Positions 9,529-20,500 of a stretch of 64,000 nucleotides of DNA are shown one piece after another. The number at the start of each line of letters is the position of its first letter. The stretch's first letter is position 1. The DNA comes from Sabethes cyaneus. Lineage: Eukaryota > Arthropoda > Insecta > Diptera > Culicidae. Made by a program: the position numbers and the translations under genes. The notes beneath the pieces are model-generated. The model ran no database searches. It saw nothing but the letters and a program-made list of their open reading frames with translations, and was not told the DNA's origin. The stretch covers positions 178,583,411-178,647,410 of the forward strand of contig NC_071354.1 of assembly GCF_943734655.1 (NCBI RefSeq), in the 5' to 3' direction.

Positions 9529-10832
9529 AGGGATGGGAAAACTATCATTAACTACTGATAGTTATCAGTAAGGAATAATATCACTAAGTATCAGTAAGGT
9601 TTCGCTATTATTGATATTTACTGATATAGTTACGTTGTCCCGTTAGAAAAATTAGTTAGATTAAACTTATTGGTCGGTAGTTGCGTACGATAGACGTGGA
9701 TGACACAATATCTTGTAGTCAATGTCAGTAGCCTAAAGCCGGGGTAGCTCGTGCTGATTCAAGCAATCGTTTCCATTTAACCCGAACTTTGGCCGCTCGT
9801 CGCCAATTTTCCAGTCGTCTTAAAAGTCGACATATCTGGCCCACCGTAGCCTACTGACTTCCGCCAAATGTACGATGAGATTCTCTCCAAACAATGCCTG
9901 TAGCTCGTGATTCATACGTCTCCACCACTCTTCGCTTTCAGTTTGTACTCCGCCAAATATCCGCAGCACCCTTTCGTTTGGACACGGCAAGGGCGCGTAT
10001 ATCCTCCGTAAGCGACCTTACAAGTGCATAAAGAGCTACTGCCCTAATAAAAGATTTGTGCATTATCGGCTTCGTACGGTAGCATATGCTTCTTGATCGT
10101 AGCGTATAGCGAAGGGCAAAGCAAAGGCTCGATTTCCCGCTTGGCTGCGCCGCTGGATTGCCTTACTAATGTTGTCCACGGTCACCAGCAATCCAAAATA
10201 AACGAGTTCATCTACCACTTCTAGTTCGTCGCCGTCGAGGGTTACTATCCGTGAGAGGCATGCGTTTGGTTCCTTGGAGCCTCTTCCTTTCATGTATGTG
10301 ATCTTTGACGTATTTATTATTAATCTGATCTTCCTAGACTACTGCTTTCAACCTGGCGTAGGTTTGCCTCCACCATCGCAAGGTTCCTAGCTATGAAATC
10401 AGTCATCTTGTCACCTTGTCTCAACCCTCGCCGTGTCTTGACGGGTGTGTCCCTGAGATGTGCACGAAACACCACTCGATCCAATAGCTCTGATCAGTAG
10501 CGTCAGTTTATCTGGGAAACCGTGTTCATCCAGTAAGTGCAATTGCTGGTCTTGATCGACTGATTCATGTCATGCGTAGGTATGATGTGCTCCCAACATA
10601 TTTGCTGGATGGTAAAAATCTGGTTCGTAGTTGCGCGAGCCTCCATAAAACCAGCTTGGTAAATTACAAAGTAAACTTACAATGAAGAACGCAGTTATAA
10701 TATTACAATTTTCCATTTTTTACTTCAATGGCCTGATGAGTAAAATTACTGATATTTACTGATAGTTATCAGTAACGTACTGAAATTACTGATAGTTATC
10801 AGTAGCGATTTTTAATGATAGTTCCCATCCCT
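9529..10832. mobile_element. TIR element (AGGGATGGGAA ends) interrupted by an RTE fragment
   Basis: The left end AGGGATGGGAAAACTATCATTAA pairs with the right end, which on minus reads AGGGATGGGAACTATCATTAA. Subterminal repeats of the palindrome-like ACTGATAGTTATCAGTA occur near both ends (about 9557, 10762, 10792). The middle (9733-10663) is an RTE-like fragment on minus. I found no clear target duplication. The ends resemble those of some hAT-type MITEs, but this is weak. Confidence 0.6.
9733..10663 (-). pseudogene. RTE-like reverse transcriptase fragment
   Basis: On minus, broken frames run from YQAGFMEARATTNQIF through the palm region to a C-terminal block that includes [17 protein letters not shown] (10063-10293) and ends LLESARATPALG near 9735. 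This is the same family as the copies at 29855-30564 and 31830-33350. Both ends of the open reading frame are missing. Confidence 0.75.
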
Positions 10833-10928
10833 AAATTTAATACAATAATCTGTGGGCTGGTCATTCATTACTATTTCAACCTTTATGATGTCCACAAGTG
10901 ATTTTTAAAAGAAATCTTCTATGTCTTA

Positions 10929-12632
10929 GGCTGTGAACCATTTCGCGAAATTTTTAACTTTTTGGTTAAAATTTGACAGTTCGATGGTTTTCCGAAAATA
11001 ACCCTGCTCGGGAGCAAAGTAAATTGATATATACCAGGTATGTGACCATCGAGGGTTGCATTAGAGTGTGTAGAAAGAAGAAGAAATAGTTCTGAAATAT
11101 GGTGGAACTTGCATGAAAATTAACACTAAATTAATTGTAATTAATGAATGCAGCTATATTATTCCAGAGAAATATTTGAACATTTACAATGAAACGTAAG
11201 GAATATATTTAAAGTCATTTGCACTTGTAGCCGTCTTTATTATGCGTAAAAAATTTGAGAACATGGGTGACTAACTATTTCGATGTGCAATTGAAAAATG
11301 AATTAATGTTTCTAATACTTCACGATCAATACGGTATACGGTTGCTTAAATTAAAACACGTTCCATCCAACATTTTGCTTGCATGATGCTCTTGAATATC
11401 TGCCTTTGATGTCTTCTTTTAAAAAATAGTTTTATTCGAATAGATGCTTGTGCTACTGCTTGAAAATGCTTAAGTTGAAGTCACTGTTCCAAGATGATAC
11501 CTTTTTATCATAAATTTACCCGTCTTAACACTACGTAGAAAACCATAAAAAGTAATCTTAGATTGCTACAAAACGGTCTTAGAAGATAAAACTTTAAAAG
11601 CTTACCAGAAATCAGACGAAAAATATCGCGGGCGGATAACAATGTTGCTCATGCTGCTTATTGAACAATCATGTCCGAGCGTTTAAAAAAAAATCTTTTT
11701 TGTTTTACTACTTGTAGGAAAGCGATATAACGACATTTCTTTGAGACATCTTGATACCGTTTTGACGAAAAAATTTCCGCTTGCAATTTGGAATGTTGAA
11801 TTTCATTGTATTCATGAAAATACATACTAGAAATAATGTTCTAAGCATAAACATAAAAACTGTGAGAAAAAAAATAGACAAATCTTGCGTATCCAACGAT
11901 TTTTTTAAAAAATTTACTAATTTTCCATACAAAATGCTCGAAATCTCAGAACTAGTGTAGATGTGTTAGTGCAAAGTGTATATGACAGCTCGCATTGTCA
12001 TATACCTGGTATATATCAATTTACTTTGGCTCGGGAGCATGGTTAGTTTTAACCACCTCCACGACATCGCTATCTTGGTCTACAGAGTTTGACAGTACCC
12101 CCATTAAGTTGGACCCCTCAGTATTGTACCCCAAACAACAATGGCGTCGCATTGATTTTCTATGGAGTGATTTCCCGCCCAGTATTTTTGACGTTTCAGA
12201 TTCAGTCACAGAAAAATGGCGACAAGCCGGGGGGTCGGTTTTAACCAAGTTCTGAGAGCCAATGAGATATGCACAGGTGAGGAAGAGAGCTTCGACAAGT
12301 TTCGCTGATTTTTCGATAGATTTGTTTTACATTGGTATGGATGCTTATCGCATTACAAATTTGTTCAAACAACCCGGATTGAAATGAGATGAATTTTATC
12401 TATCAAAAAAAGCAAATGAACATCAAAAATTCCTCCGATTTTAACTCGGATAGAAAAAACAATATTTTCATCCTCACCTTATATGCTCTCATTGAGCAAA
12501 AAAAGACTATCAATCCGTCAAATATGAAATGGTTCACATTCTGAACTGATTTTAACCACTCAAGGAGAAATAACCATCGAACTGTCAAATTTTAACCAAA
12601 AAGTTAAAAATTTCGCGAAATGGTTCACAGCC
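10929..12632. mobile_element. PIF/Harbinger-like MITE with TTA duplication, interrupted
   Basis: About 60-bp inverted ends start GGCTGTGAACCATTTCGCG. TTA lies immediately outside both ends (10926-10928 and 12633-12635). The element hosts a second element at 11015-12028; its own sequence is about 680 bp. A 3-bp TTA/TAA duplication is typical of PIF/Harbinger. No transposase is encoded; short frames at 11995-12255 and 12021-12248 overlap and have no domain. Confidence 0.75.
11015..12028. mobile_element. 1014-bp TIR element with perfect 9-bp target duplication
   Basis: The ends CAAAGTAAATTGATATATAC and its inverted mate extend over about 30 bp with few mismatches. The flanking 9-mer GCTCGGGAG is exact on both sides (11006-11014 and 12029-12037). 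A 9-bp duplication is the Mutator-like signature, so a MULE-type non-autonomous element is the best guess. The interior is AT-rich and I see no credible protein-coding gene in it; the 11708-11932 minus frame has no domain. Confidence 0.75.
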
Positions 12633-12844
12633 TTAATGGTTGCAGGCGTTGTACTTATGAACCCCCGTCCACGTATTTTCAAAGCCACCATTGTATTCAA
12701 TAAAGAGTTGAATCGCTCCTCTCTTTTGAAAATTCAATTAAACAATGGCACTAACTGATTCTTATAAACATAAATATGCCAGAAATGCAGTTTACATTAG
12801 CCCTTGATCTAACGTCCTAACGTCCCCCTTTCGTACAACCCTTA

Positions 12845-13149
12845 AGCGGGGTACGCTGCTGAAAAGAAAACAGTTCAAGAAAAAATCTTGCTATTTACCG
12901 AAGAAATTTTGACAACTCCAATGCAAGCAACCACCTGTCATTTTTTCTTGTGGTAATAATTGCGCCGGATATTATTCCGTACGGAAAAGTGACGTTTTAA
13001 TTCACCTGCATGTAAAACTGCGCCATCTGAACGTGAAATAATATTTCTTATGAAGTGCGTACTGCTTAAGAAATCGTAAACGAAATCGATTTCTTGAGCA
13101 TTTCTTGTCCTATCTTTTTACCCATTACTTTTCAGCAGCGTACCCCGCT
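12845..13149. mobile_element. 305-bp MITE with TTA duplication
   Basis: The ends AGCGGGGTACGCTGCTGAAA are inverted repeats (28 bp with about one mismatch), flanked by TTA (12842-12844 and 13150-13152). This fits PIF/Harbinger-type MITEs. It lies 606 bp upstream of the Papst2 start codon. Confidence 0.8.
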
Positions 13150-13262
13150 TTAGGGCTGTATACCTTGTAGTTTTTTCTTTTTGTAACGGACGTGTAGGAA
13201 ACGTAAAAAGATGTTAGCCGCTTCTCTACCCTTCAGTTGCATACGCCTGCGTAAAACCCTTA

Positions 13263-13380
13263 AGCCCCGGACACAATGCATACGGATTTTACTACGTTGC
13301 GGAAATTTGACAGAAAACCCAGGTAAAAACTGTCAAATTGCCGCAACGTAGTAAAATCCGCATGCATTGTGTTTGGGGCT
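13263..13380. mobile_element. 118-bp foldback MITE with TTA duplication
   Basis: Two arms of about 51 bp start AGCCCCGGACACAATGCATA on the left and AGCCCCAAACACAATGCATG on the right (minus strand), and are flanked by TTA (13260-13262 and 13381-13383). The unit is almost entirely hairpin. It lies 375 bp upstream of the Papst2 start codon, so it may fall within the promoter region. Confidence 0.8.
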
Positions 13381-13383
13381 TTA

Positions 13384-13754
13384 GCGCCGTCAATGCGATC
13401 TCGAATGCGACCTTCTGAAAACTATAAAGCCAGAGAGGTGCTTGTGTTTTCCGCAGTGTCCGTTTTTACCAACCTTCCCCTAATTGAAAGCAGGAACGAT
13501 TGCCCGCCTGTTTGACATTTACTTTTCATTTGTACACACACACACGCACGATTCGGAAAACAGTGTTGTTTTGGTTGTCGGTCGGAATATCATCATAAAG
13601 TGCACAAAGTTTACAGAACTTTATAAAAAATTCAGTAGTGTTTTATAATAATTCGTCATACGACGAAAACGTAATCATGCCTACTTGATCAAACAGAGCT
13701 GGTTTATTTATTGGGACACACGGTAATTAAGTTTACCGGAAGAAAAGCGCCAAG
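13384..13754 (+). promoter_or_regulatory. Probable promoter/5'UTR of Papst2
   Basis: The sequence between the last upstream MITE and the Papst2 ATG is repeat-free. The ATG at 13755 is preceded by gcgccaag, an acceptable animal translation-start context. No TATA box or initiator can be assigned with confidence. Confidence 0.35.
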
Positions 13755-14540
13755 ATGTCCAGCGTCAATCGTAATGGCAGCGAGGTGATTTATATCGGTG
13801 ATAAGAGCACTAATCGCCAACGAAATGCTCCCAGTCCGGATGATAATAGGAAGGAGGTGAAAATACTATTTTTCGACCTGACATATTACAACACGACAAC
13901 GCAATTTCTGCTGTGCTGTGCGGGCGTTTTCGTGCTCTATCTGCTGTATGGTTACATGCAGGAATTGATTTTTACATTGGATGGGTTCAAACCGTATGGC
14001 TGGTTTCTGACCCTGGTTCAGTTCGCTTACTACACAATATTCGGTTATATCGAACGATTTATGGAACGAATCAAAACTCCTCGCTGCATTCCAATGAAAA
14101 CTTACGTTCTACTGGCTTTTCTAACGCTCGGCACAATGGGCCTATCAAATTCCAGTCTAGGATACTTGAATTATCCGACACAGGTGATCTTTAAGTGCTG
14201 TAAGCTAGTACCGGTATTGATCGGTAGTATCCTGATCCAAGGCAAAAAACACGGACCGTTGGATTTCCTGGCAGCGGGCGCAATGTGCGTCGGTCTGGCG
14301 CTGTTTACATTGGCCGATTCGCAGGTTTCACCAAATTTTAACCCCTTCGGTGTGCTGCTGATTTCGTTGGCTTTACTGTGCGATGCTGCTATTGGGAATG
14401 TGCAGGAAAAGGCAATGCGAGAGCACAAGGCGCCCAATAACGAGGTGGTAATTTATTCGTATGGAATCGGATTCGTCTATCTGGGCGTGATAATGTTGGT
14501 TACCGGCAATTTGTTTTCCGGAATTGCTTTCTGTATGGAG
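13755..14540 (+). CDS. Papst2: Papst2 coding exon 1
   Basis: 262 whole codons (phase 0) ending FCME, followed by the donor GGAG|GTAAGT at 14540/14541. Confidence 0.93.
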
Positions 14541-17500
14541 GTAAGTGGAGCAAAACTATGTTTAGAAGTAGGTACCAATTTCTTGTTGTTTATTTCTAAT
14601 TAAAATTGTTATACACACCGTCATTTTATATAAACATTTGGTTGAAATTGTTTGATCTTGTAATTTGCAGGCAAATTAATTAAATTTTCTATAAATCCAA
14701 ATCGAAACGATGGCTTAATATTTTTCGGTGTAATGGAAGGGCTCGTGTCTTTGAGTACCGCTTGCACATTGTTTGCGGCATACCATTCCATGGCCTTTGT
14801 TCCATAATGACAGTATGCATAAATCGGTCAAAGCAGCACAAAATAATCATTTTGCTTCAGGAAAGGCAAAGATAAACCATTTTCCATGTTCACGAAAATC
14901 AGATAACGAACGTAGGGTTTGACACGGTAATCGCGACCTGCCACAAAAGACGTTCATTAAGACTACCGCAGTGTCCTTTTAACCTAATGATCTTCTAGCA
15001 CACAAACAACGGATATCTTCGACAGTTTCATATGTTTGAAAATGTCAGCCACCTATCCTCTTTCGATTGCCATATTAAACTCCTATTCAAGCAGCTCTTT
15101 GAAGTCTGACTTGAGGTTTGGTCATGAACTTCGTCAGCATCTTCGCGTACAGCTTCCGTGATCGTCTGGAATTGTTTATCGTCGTGGTTAGGAGTCACTG
15201 TCGTTTCCTCTTTTATAAGTGGACAGTCCTGCGTCGGAATGAATTCTAGTTGATAACAAATCTCACGTTACCAAAAACATGGGAAAACCGGAATAATGTG
15301 GATTTTACGATCAATGGTGATGAAAAAGAGCAGTTGCAAAGTTGTTCACTTGATAGTGTGGCATCATATTCGTCATCAACACTAGATTTCCCGAATCGGG
15401 ATAAATCTGGTGAGGATGAAAAATGAGAAATAAGGAATTAATTACTGGAGCTAATAAAACTAATGTAAAGGAAAAAGAATTATTGATATTCAAATAAGAC
15501 TGTAAAAAATTTTTGACAACATTGGTATGCAAACTCCTTACGAGATCTCCCTTGACGTATCCTCTCACGAGAGTGCATTGCCTTGGATCCTTCCATACCT
15601 GTGTCGAGCATAGATGTATCCAAGCGTCGAATGGAAAAACTCTTGAGTATTTTTGTAGATAGTGGAAAGCTAACCAGGTACCAGGGCAGATGTTATCAAC
15701 CGACAATATCGATTATTGATTAACATGTATAATCATCGATTTGAAGAGTTGACAGAAAACAAGAACGCCTTGATGTATTTTGGGGAAACTTGATAATTGA
15801 CGTCCAAAGTAAAGATTTCTTCGCAGTGATCCAGATGGAGTCCCTTAGTAACGCAAATGTGGAACGTGGATTTTCCATCAATGCTGAGTACCTGTTTGTG
15901 AACATGGTGGAAGAGTCATTAGTTGGTCTCAGGTAAATATATGATGAGTACCGTCTGAGCAAAGACGGGAACTAATAAAGCTCAAATTTGCTAACCGTTT
16001 CTTAAGAAACGGTTTTATACATTCCAGCCAGGATAAGTACACAGAGGACAGACTGAAAAGTACAATTCAAAGCCTGCGGCCATGGGACGCAGACGAAACA
16101 ATAACTGTAAATGAAAATCGCATCCCAAAGCCGTAGGTTGTTGTATTTTCCCCCAATAAGTGCAGGCAATGATAACGAATCAATTGTTGCCTTGGAAGAA
16201 AGTCAAACCGAAGTTATGTACCGTTTCTCTCTTTTACCTTCATGGTAAAAGATGGTATCAACATTTTTGTTTTACCGTCCGCTCAGTCAGTTATATATAA
16301 CTACCATTAAAAAAAATATTTACATTCCTGACCTTGACTCTTAAATGTCTTTGGACACTACTTTTTTGTTCTTACAAAGTATAAAAATTACCTTTTTTGC
16401 CGACCGGTTTCGGGTAAGTAGTTACCCATCGACGGGGCCGAGTCCAACCTGTTGGACTCGGCCCCGTCGATGGGTAACTACTTACCCGAAACCGGTCGGC
16501 AAAAAAGGTAATTTTTATACTTTGTAAGAACAAAAAAGTAGTGTCCAAAGACATTTAAGAGTCATTCTAGTTCTTACGTTAGCACGACTACGTAATTTGA
16601 AATTCCTGACCTTATTAAAGGTCAAGACAAAACACACTGACGGACGAATAACGTCACATTACAATTTTACATTTTTTGTATTAACGAGGCTTTAACCGGT
16701 GTAGTCATTCGCCTCGGTTAAGAATAACGTCACGGGCAGTGCCGTGTAAGAATTTGTACAGTTTCGTCGTCCCGTGAGTAAAACGAATTAGATTTAAATT
16801 TCTCATTAATATGTAGTATGACTACAATAGACGGAAAAAGAGGCACAATATGTGTTTTAAGATAACTCAATACGCCTGTTGCCCGCTGCTGTTCATAGGT
16901 TCACCAATATCTGCGATATACAGCGCCAGGGAGAAGCGGCTCCAATCCGGTTAAATTTGGCTCCGATTACAGCTTGTTTCGATGCGCGGATCCTTCAGTT
17001 TGGGTAAATATAAACGGTAGACAACTTCTTACGCGTTGCTTCCATGACCCTCCCTTACCTCTCTTAAAAATTAATAATAGAACAAATACAAATACACAGG
17101 TTCCGACCCACTCCATTGCGAATTGAGTGGAGATCTTTAAACTAAACGTTTTCATACGGTATAAAAGTTCGCGATTTTTAAGAGTAGTTTTAAAGGTGGT
17201 TGACAAAGTCAAAGATTTTGTAAGTAAATTCCATCAGTCCTCAAGCTGAGAAGAAGCTATAGTAGCGCGATTAAGTCTTATCAGAATCTTGCAAAATTTT
17301 AGACCGACTGCTAGGATAGGAGTTACCAAAATAAGTGACTCGTGTTCGTTAACTGAAAACTAGCAGGTAAGCCACGTGGTACGGTGATTACAATCACTTA
17401 ATTAGGCAAACGCATAACAAATGTACACGTTGAACATGGTTCCCCATTCAACGTGGAGTGTTTATTCCGGCTTGGGCAGAACAACAATCTGCTAAGCGGA

Positions 17501-20500
17501 CCCATCGAACACGCTGTCTAAGTCATAAGATTGACTGCTACACTCAGCGCACTCAGAACGTGCTACGGAGCCAAAGATAATAAATAGACAGGTTAGGAGG
17601 AAAAGGGGGTATGAATATGTTGGTAACGAAAACATAGTAAACAATCGTGATGTTAATAGCAACCACGTCACAGCGTCGAAAGCTTCTATCTGTATCTTTA
17701 GTAAATATGGAATTATTCAAGTTATTGGCAGTATATTCAGAAAAGCTAATTACGAACAGAATTTCAACAAAAATTTGATTACAAGGTGAGAAAAAAATGG
17801 TCATAATAATAGGGACGGAAGCGCTGAGGGAAGTGGATAGTGAGAATATATTTAGAAAACCCATTCTTAAATTTTTAGATGTAAAACACTCTCATAGTGT
17901 ATAGTCTTTTTACTATTTTTTCCTGTCACCGTGCAACGTTTTTTAATATTTTGTTTTAATTTAGCTATTTTATATTTATCAACCTTTTCTTCATTAATTT
18001 TTTTTTCAAGTGTTTCAATCTTATATTTTTACGAGTTGTTACATATTTGTCAATAACTTCCTCTGATACGTCTGGAAATTGCTTCCTGAATTTGTAAATC
18101 GATTTTTGCTTAACGTTTTCGGAATTTCGAAACTCAGGTATCTCTCGATTTTTTCCACCATTATGCATCCAGTTGAAATAACTGTTCATTTTATTTGTCA
18201 TATCTAACCATTCCTCCGAAGGTTTAATCAAACCACCTCTCGAAAGTTCTTCCGTGTAATTCCCGCTTGTTTTTTTTATTCAGCTGATGAGTGAATTTTC
18301 AAAGCTCAGGATGATTTTTCTTCAACCGTCGTGCCAAATATCCAGTAACATATTCCACCCCATCTTCTTCTTCCAGTGAATGGTTCTCTGGTCTGTACTC
18401 CCACAGCTCATCTTGATCGCTCAGTTCACTCTGAACACACTCTGGAATGTTTGATTGAGCTTTCTTGATATCTGATTTTCTCCTGAAGAGTCGTCATTAT
18501 ATAATTTTCTTCTATGAGTAAATTTTTAGTATTCTGGTTAACTCTTAGCTGCTGACTGAAATTTTTTCCAAGTATTATTAAACTTGGAAATTTATTCCAA
18601 GTATCAAGTGCTTGTAAAGGTGAGGGATGGTCTTGAGAGCCGCTATTTAATCGAAGTGTAGCGAAAAGATTTTCTACAAAATCTTGATTTAACTTGTAAG
18701 TCATTAAAAACGAAATATCATAATCACGTTTCATTTCAATAAACAACTGTTTGAAGGAAGCAATAGAAACCAGAACTGCTTTTTGAAATAACTGAAAATG
18801 TGTAACATTTTTGATTACATACATAACTATAAGTATACTAGAGCACCCGGCGCGCGTTGCTACGCCATTCTAAAAAGGGTGTACATGCATAATCCTGAAG
18901 ATTTGACTAATTGTAATCTTGCAACCAAGAGCTTTCTTTTTGACAACCCAAGATATTCCTAAATCATGCCGCAAATTTCTAATCCAACGCATCAGCATTT
19001 GTGACTCGAGCAGCAAGTCCAACGTAACGATTTGGGTTTTATTACCAACCCTTAAAATGGTAATGTTGGCAAAATCGTAATAAAATATCAGTGCAGTTCG
19101 ATTGAAATCAGTTGAAAACTGGCCAGAAACCATAAACTTAGTGTAATCTCAACATTATTTTCTGCATATTTTCATTTCAACAATGTATTTTCTCTTCAAT
19201 TTTGTTTTTAAAATAAGTATTATATTATCTTACTTTTATTTAATTTGACCCATTATCTAGGCTTCACCGATTTAGTCTTAACAATTTTGTTCCAAATTTA
19301 TCTTATATTTTAGTATGAACGGCAATACTCGCGAGTTCGGTTACTTTTTGAATATTGCAAAAAATTCTGTTTTATTTGTATGAGAGCCCTCCCCCTTCCA
19401 GAGGGGAGAGGAATCTCAATACGCCATAGAAAAAATTTTTGCCTCCAGTAACCCCCAAATTGGGAGTTATGGGGAAATTTGTGTTTTATATGTATGGGAG
19501 CGCCCCTCTTAGAAGAAGGAGGTTTCTCAATCTACCATAGAAAAAAAATTCTACCTCCAAAAACCTTCACATGCTAAATTTGGTTCCATTTGCTTGATTA
19601 GTTCCCGAGTTATTAAGAAATTTGTGTTTCATTTGTATGGGAGCTCCCCCTTCTAGAGGGGGCGGGGTCTCCAACAACCATAGAAAAAATCCTGTCTTTA
19701 GAAACCCCCACATGCCAAATTTGGTTACATTTGCTTGATCAATAGTCAAGTTATGAGGAAATTTTTGTTTTATTTGTTTGGAAGTCCCCCCTCTTAAAGG
19801 AAGGAGAGGTCTCAATTTACCATAGAAAAAATATCTGCCTCCGAAAACCTTCGCATGCCAAATATTTAGTTCCATTTGCTTCATTTGTTCCCGAGTTATG
19901 AAGAAATTTGTGTTCCATTTGTATGGGAGTCCCCCCTTCTAGAGGGGAGGGGTCTCAAACCATGCTAACAACATTCCTCACATCAAACGCAATGTCTATG
20001 CCAAGTTTCATCAAAATCCGTCGAGCGGTTTGCGAGTCTATACCGGACACACGAACAGCAGTTCATTTTTATATAGAGTAGGGCGGGGCATAATTGCGAT
20101 GTTTGAAGTTGTCATCAATTTTCATAAGATATGAAGAAGGACAACAACATAATATATTTTATAATGATGCAGTAACTCTATGTCTTCACATTCAACTATA
20201 AATCATCTGCGGTAATAGTGTTTTGCAAAATAAATTCTTCTTTCTTCTGATCAAGTGCAGATTCGTACTTTTACCCCATCAGCGGGGCAAAAGTTCGAAT
20301 ACCGCGGGGCAAAAGTTCGAAGCTAGAAACCATGAAATTAGCCCAGCAGTAGCTAACAAAACCATATTATCTTCAATCTGCGTTATGTTTTGGTAAGGAA
20401 TATTCTCAATTTGCACCTTTTCTATTTTGCGCTGGTGTATTGCAGCCTCCGTTAGATAGAAACTTTTCCAAACCTTTGTTTTTTGTTTCATCAGCGGAAA

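Noticed and set aside
14541..14603. Extension of the first Papst2 frame to 282 codons
   Set aside because: A GTAAGT donor at 14541 and the exact continuation of the family sequence at 20947 show this is intron read-through.
15311..15962. Two minus-strand frames of 131 and 80 codons as a new gene
   Set aside because: The plus strand of the same region carries a hAT-like C-terminal motif; the minus frames have no domain.
16345..16554. Identical 60-codon frames on both strands
   Set aside because: A consequence of the perfect palindrome, not evidence for a gene.
19380..20060. CRISPR-like array
   Set aside because: The periodic units are whole diverged repeats of about 143 bp in a eukaryotic intron, with no short identical repeats separated by unique spacers.
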